Source: an uncultured Prevotella sp.
GTDB lineage: Bacteria; Bacteroidota; Bacteroidia; Bacteroidales; Bacteroidaceae
Assembly (NCBI GenBank): GCA_900315775.1
Contig: ONAJ01000001.1
Span: 1-64,000, forward strand
Reading direction: 5' to 3'
DNA: 64,000 nt
The translations under genes were made by a program, and so were the position numbers. Below, piece after piece: positions 60,716-64,000 of the stretch; the first letter of the stretch is position 1; each line of letters begins with the position of its first letter. The notes under the pieces are model-generated. The model saw only the letters and a program-made list of their open reading frames with translations, was not told the origin of the DNA and ran no database searches.

Positions 60716-62956
60716 CTGTTTCGTACCCAGATTCTTAAACTCTACGGTGGCTTTGGTGTTTTCACCAGAGCCTTCGATTTTTAATACGGTACCCAGTCCG
60801 AAACGCTCGTGTTCAATGACACTTCCTTCTTTCAGCGCTGTCACAGGGTGTCCCATGTTGTTTCCCGAAGGCTCCACACGGTGTGGTACAATTCGCGGCT
60901 TAGGGTCAGCCTTGAACTGAGTAGCCACAGGACGGAAGTTCTGCTGCTGCGGTTCAAAACTACGTGACGAGCCGAGTGACGACGCTCCCTGGACATTCAT
61001 CAGCGACGGGTCGATATCCTTCAGGAAACGGCTCTCGGGGTTAAACTCCAGTTTGCCATATCTGTATCTGTTCTTTGCACAAGTCAGTATGCAGTGCTTC
61101 TCAGCACGTGTTATAGCCACATAGAGCAGTCGTCGTTCCTCTTCAAGTTCACGTTTCGAGTAGCATGACATCGGGCTTGGGAAGATGTTCTCCTCCATAC
61201 CCACGACGAACACCGTCGGGAACTCCAGTCCTTTTGCGCTGTGAATAGTCATCAGCGTCACTCGTCCGGCATCCTCTTCCTCCTCACCGTCCTCGCTGTC
61301 CAGGTCGGTCAGCAGCGCCACCTCTTGCAAGAAGTCCGTCAGCGCCACCTCATTGCCCCTATCCTCTTCTCGACGACTGTCAACGAAGTCCTGCATACCG
61401 CTGAGGAACTCCTCCAAGTTTTCTTGTCGTGCTATTGCCTCCGGAGTCTTTTCAGAATACAGGTCCTGACTGATTCCCGCCTCCTGTATTATTGCCGCAC
61501 CGAGAACATAAGCATCATCGTTTGGCAGTCTCACCATGAACGACCGCATAAGAAGTCTGAACGCTTCCAGTTTACTCATCGTGCCCTTGCTGACCTCAAG
61601 TTTGTGTTTTACCGGGTCGCAGATAACCTCCCAAAGGCTGACACCCTCACGTTGTGCCGTTTCTCCTATTTTTGTTATCGTTGTTTGTCCAATACCCCTT
61701 GTAGGGTAATTTATGATACGTTTTACTGCCTCCTCGTCGTTAGGGTTTGCCACAACACGGAAGTAAGCAATTATGTCCTTTATCTCCTTTCGCTGGTAGA
61801 AACTCAGTCCGCCGTAAATCCTGTATGGTATTCCCTCCTTGCGCATCAACTCCTCAAAGGAGCGGCTCTGCGCATTAGTGCGATATAGGATGGCAAAGTC
61901 TGTCCACTGACAACCGTCATTCCTCTTTATTCGTTTTATGTCGCTGCATACAATGTTCGCCTCCTCCTTGTCGCTATACGCCACCTTCAGGGTCAGTTTC
62001 TCGCCCTCGTCATTGCGGCTATACACTTCCTTGTGAATCTGTCGTTCATTGTGTTTTATCAAGCTGTTGGCAGCCTGCACAATGCGTTGTGTGCTGCGGT
62101 AGTTCTGCTCCAGTTTAAACAGTTTCGTGCCAACAAACTTCTGTTGGAAGTCCAATATATTGTCAATGTTTGCACCTCGGAATCCGTAGATACTCTGTGC
62201 GTCATCGCCCACTACACAAACCCTCTGATGTTCCGCCAGCTGCAGCACTATGCGTTGCTGAACGGCATTGGTGTCCTGGTACTCGTCAACAAGAATATAC
62301 TGGAACTTATCAGCATACTTGCGACGAATGTCCTCATTGTTGCGGAAGAGAATATAAGTTAGTGTCAGCAGGTCGTCGAAGTCCATTGCGTTGGCTTGTT
62401 TGCATCGTCTTGCGTAAGCCAGATAAATCTGACTAATCATCGGCACCTTACTTTCAATGTCGCTACGTATAGCCGTCTGGTCCTGAGCGTAGTCCTCTGC
62501 CAGAATAAGGTGGTTCTTCGCCATGCTGATACGGTTATGCACCGATGCCGGTTTGTACACCTTATCGTCCAGATTCATCTCCTTGATGATAGACTTCAGC
62601 AGCGAGCGACTGTCGGTCTCATCGTATATGGTGAAGTTCGATGAAAACCCTATATGTTCCGCCTCGTATCTCAGTATTCTTGCAAAGATGCTGTGGAACG
62701 TTCCCATCACCAGGTATCGTGCTGTCTCCTCTCCCACCAGTCGTCCTATGCGCTCACGCATCTCTCGTGCCGCCTTATTGGTAAATGTAAGAGCAAGAAT
62801 GTTCCAGGGTTTCATGCCCTGCTGCAGCAGGTAGGCTATTTTGTATGTCAGCACGCGTGTCTTTCCCGACCCTGCACCCGCTATTACGAGTGATGGTCCT
62901 TCGTTATAGACTACCGCCTGTCGCTGCGATTCATTCAGTTGCTCTAAGAGTTCCAT
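60677..62956 (-). CDS. UvrD/PcrA-like DNA helicase
   Basis: 759 residues of superfamily 1A. Walker A AGAGSGKTRVLTYK at about 27, motif II VDEYQDTNAVQ, GDDAQSIYGFRGA, LEQNYRST, TMTIHSAKGLEFPTVFVVG-type motif V and RRLLYVAITRAE motif VI. The C-terminal linker and tail (HERFGLGTVLKIEGSGENTKATVEF) are the PcrA-like RNA-polymerase-interacting Tudor region. It unwinds DNA in repair. It is 7 nt downstream of mtgA on the same strand. Confidence 0.95.
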   Translation of the reverse strand: MELLEQLNESQRQAVVYNEGPSLVIAGAGSGKTRVLTYKIAYLLQQGMKPWNILALTFTNKAAREMRERIGRLVGEETARYLVMGTFHSIFARILRYEAEHIGFSSNFTIYDETDSRSLLKSIIKEMNLDDKVYKPASVHNRISMAKNHLILAEDYAQDQTAIRSDIESKVPMISQIYLAYARRCKQANAMDFDDLLTLTYILFRNNEDIRRKYADKFQYILVDEYQDTNAVQQRIVLQLAEHQRVCVVGDDAQSIYGFRGANIDNILDFQQKFVGTKLFKLEQNYRSTQRIVQAANSLIKHNERQIHKEVYSRNDEGEKLTLKVAYSDKEEANIVCSDIKRIKRNDGCQWTDFAILYRTNAQSRSFEELMRKEGIPYRIYGGLSFYQRKEIKDIIAYFRVVANPNDEEAVKRIINYPTRGIGQTTITKIGETAQREGVSLWEVICDPVKHKLEVSKGTMSKLEAFRLLMRSFMVRLPNDDAYVLGAAIIQEAGISQDLYSEKTPEAIARQENLEEFLSGMQDFVDSRREEDRGNEVALTDFLQEVALLTDLDSEDGEEEEDAGRVTLMTIHSAKGLEFPTVFVVGMEENIFPSPMSCYSKRELEEERRLLYVAITRAEKHCILTCAKNRYRYGKLEFNPESRFLKDIDPSLMNVQGASSLGSSRSFEPQQQNFRPVATQFKADPKPRIVPHRVEPSGNNMGHPVTALKEGSVIEHERFGLGTVLKIEGSGENTKATVEFKNLGTKQLLLKFARFSVVK

Positions 62957-62963
62957 TGTATCT

Positions 62964-63674
62964 TTATTCTGCAGTTTTCATATCTACATCCTGTCCTTTC
63001 TTGGGAAAGAGCGGGATGTAGCGCATTTCTTTCATTATTCTAAATTTACGTTTCACCATGTAGTCCGATGGTGTTTTCGACGAGAACCGCCTTGGGTTAG
63101 GCAGTGTTGCCGCTATTAGTGCGCAGTTGGCTCTCGTCAGTTCTTCAGCACTACAGTCGAAGTTCTCGTGTGCTACGGCGTCGGCACCGTAAATGCCGTC
63201 ACCCATTTCTATGGAGTTCAGATAGACCTCCATTATTCTGTGTTTTCCCCATACCAGTTCTATGAGTACGGAGAAGTATGCTTCCAGTCCTTTCCTCAGC
63301 CACGAACGTCCTGGCCACAGGAAAACGTTCTTTGCTGTTTGTTGTGTTATCGTGCTTGCACCATGTTTGTTCTTATGGTCAAGATTGTGTATTGCCGCCT
63401 TTTCTATTGCTTCGTAGTCAAAGCCGTGATGTTTCAAAAACCTTGCGTCCTCCGAAGCCATAACAGCGACGGGCATCGACGGCGACATCTTGTCGAGTGG
63501 CATCCAGTGGTGTTTCAGCTTCAGCGGTTTTCCTTCTTTCTTTTGTTCTATGCACCTGATGACCATCAACGGGGTGATATATACAGGTATGAATCTAAGA
63601 GCCACAACAGCAAGGATGGTGGTACCAAAAAATGCTACCACCACCCATTTTGCTATGTTTTTCAGGAGCTTCAT
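62964..63674 (-). CDS. mtgA: Monofunctional peptidoglycan glycosyltransferase
   Basis: 236 residues of GT51. An N-terminal membrane anchor (WVVVAFFGTTILAVVALRFIPVYI) is followed by motif EDARFLKHHGFDYEAI (catalytic Glu), GASTITQQTAKNVFLW and RKGLEAYFSVLIELVWGKHRIMEVYLNSIEMGDGIYGADAVA. It polymerises lipid II into glycan strands at the inner membrane. The start touches the stop of the OmpA-domain gene (TAAATG). Confidence 0.95.
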   Translation of the reverse strand: MKLLKNIAKWVVVAFFGTTILAVVALRFIPVYITPLMVIRCIEQKKEGKPLKLKHHWMPLDKMSPSMPVAVMASEDARFLKHHGFDYEAIEKAAIHNLDHKNKHGASTITQQTAKNVFLWPGRSWLRKGLEAYFSVLIELVWGKHRIMEVYLNSIEMGDGIYGADAVAHENFDCSAEELTRANCALIAATLPNPRRFSSKTPSDYMVKRKFRIMKEMRYIPLFPKKGQDVDMKTAE

Positions 63675-64000
63675 TTACTTCAGCTCACCGTTGTTTGCCT
63701 TTTCAATCATCTTCTCGCTTGCGTACAGATAAACCTCTACGCGGCGGTTCTGCTGACGACCAGCCTCTGTATCGTTGCTTGCAACAGGATTCTGCTCGCC
63801 ACAACCGATGACGTTCTTGAACTGTGCAGAGCTAACACCGAGTGATGAGAGATAGTTCTTAACAGCCTGAGCACGCTGCAGAGAGAGGTTAATATTCTTC
63901 TGGCGGCTCTCGTCAGCTGAAGAATTGCGCCATCCCTGGTTGTCAGTATATCCCTGGATGTCGACAGAGCAGAGACCATCGTCCTTAAGCAGCTTTGCAA
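63675..64000 (-). CDS. OmpA-domain protein, N-terminal part outside the window
   Basis: The frame is open to the window edge and ends at TAA (63675-63677). The visible part reads DIQGYTDNQGW...NINLSLQRAQAVKNYLSSLGV and QNRRVEVYLYASEKM, an OmpA-like peptidoglycan-binding domain with the conserved Asp and the GYTD and NRRVEV motifs. The protein probably links the outer membrane to peptidoglycan. It is in front of mtgA on the same strand. Confidence 0.9.
   Translation of the reverse strand, partial: AKLLKDDGLCSVDIQGYTDNQGWRNSSADESRQKNINLSLQRAQAVKNYLSSLGVSSAQFKNVIGCGEQNPVASNDTEAGRQQNRRVEVYLYASEKMIEKANNGELK

Overview
The window looks like chromosome of a Bacteroidales bacterium, most likely Prevotella or a close relative. 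The clues are many copies of the Bacteroidetes promoter (TTTG or TTG, 18-20 nt, then TAnnTTTG), several with the start codon only 5-7 nt downstream; a PPi-type phosphofructokinase; secreted DPP4; HU-like protein with a variable tail; DUF4270 lipoprotein; a TonB-dependent receptor; short Type IX-secretion-like C-terminal tails; and an aspartokinase/homoserine dehydrogenase fusion next to the phosphoglycerate-mutase-like 'proposed homoserine kinase'. Most genes are ordinary core metabolism. These assignments rest on reading motifs by eye; no database search was made.

Layout. 0-1.9 kb: two unrecognised proteins and a GIY-YIG protein. 1.9-11 kb (minus): nucleoside phosphorylase-mnmE, and a tightly packed run amidase-like lipoprotein, small ORF, YgiQ radical SAM, SulP transporter, DUF486 membrane protein. 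11-16.6 kb (plus): secreted alpha/beta hydrolase, FAD dehydrogenase, uvrA. 16.6-17.7 kb: tRNA-Thr, tRNA-Gly, a candidate structured RNA of about 190 nt, then riboflavin synthase. 17.8-24.4 kb: galM-galK, pectate lyase, transketolase, rpiB, GtrA; sugar and pectin use feeding the pentose phosphate pathway.

24.4-34.5 kb is the accessory part. It holds a BspA-like LRR protein, an HU-like gene, a primase-like CHC2/Toprim gene, a DUF3987-like gene and two unknown genes, interleaved with 22-bp tandem repeats, a degenerate TTAACYC array, a double palindrome inside the primase gene and an AT-rich inverted-repeat region; together these look like a replication module or its remnant. Next come a REP-type (Y1/HUH) transposase with an extra C-terminal domain, a lipoprotein ending in a C-type-lectin-like domain, and a duplicated promoter joined to a 43-bp transposase tail.

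34.5-64 kb returns to core genes: PPi-phosphofructokinase, acyltransferase, thrA-proposed homoserine kinase-PqqD-like, DPP4-OmpH-dapA, truA, EFR1 ferredoxin, M6 protease-C69 dipeptidase-luxS-CDF transporter, TonB receptor, methylmalonyl-CoA epimerase and carboxyltransferase subunits, panC-panD, a short GT5 starch-synthase-like protein with a DUF4270 lipoprotein, UvrD-like helicase, mtgA, and the end of an OmpA-domain gene that runs off the window.
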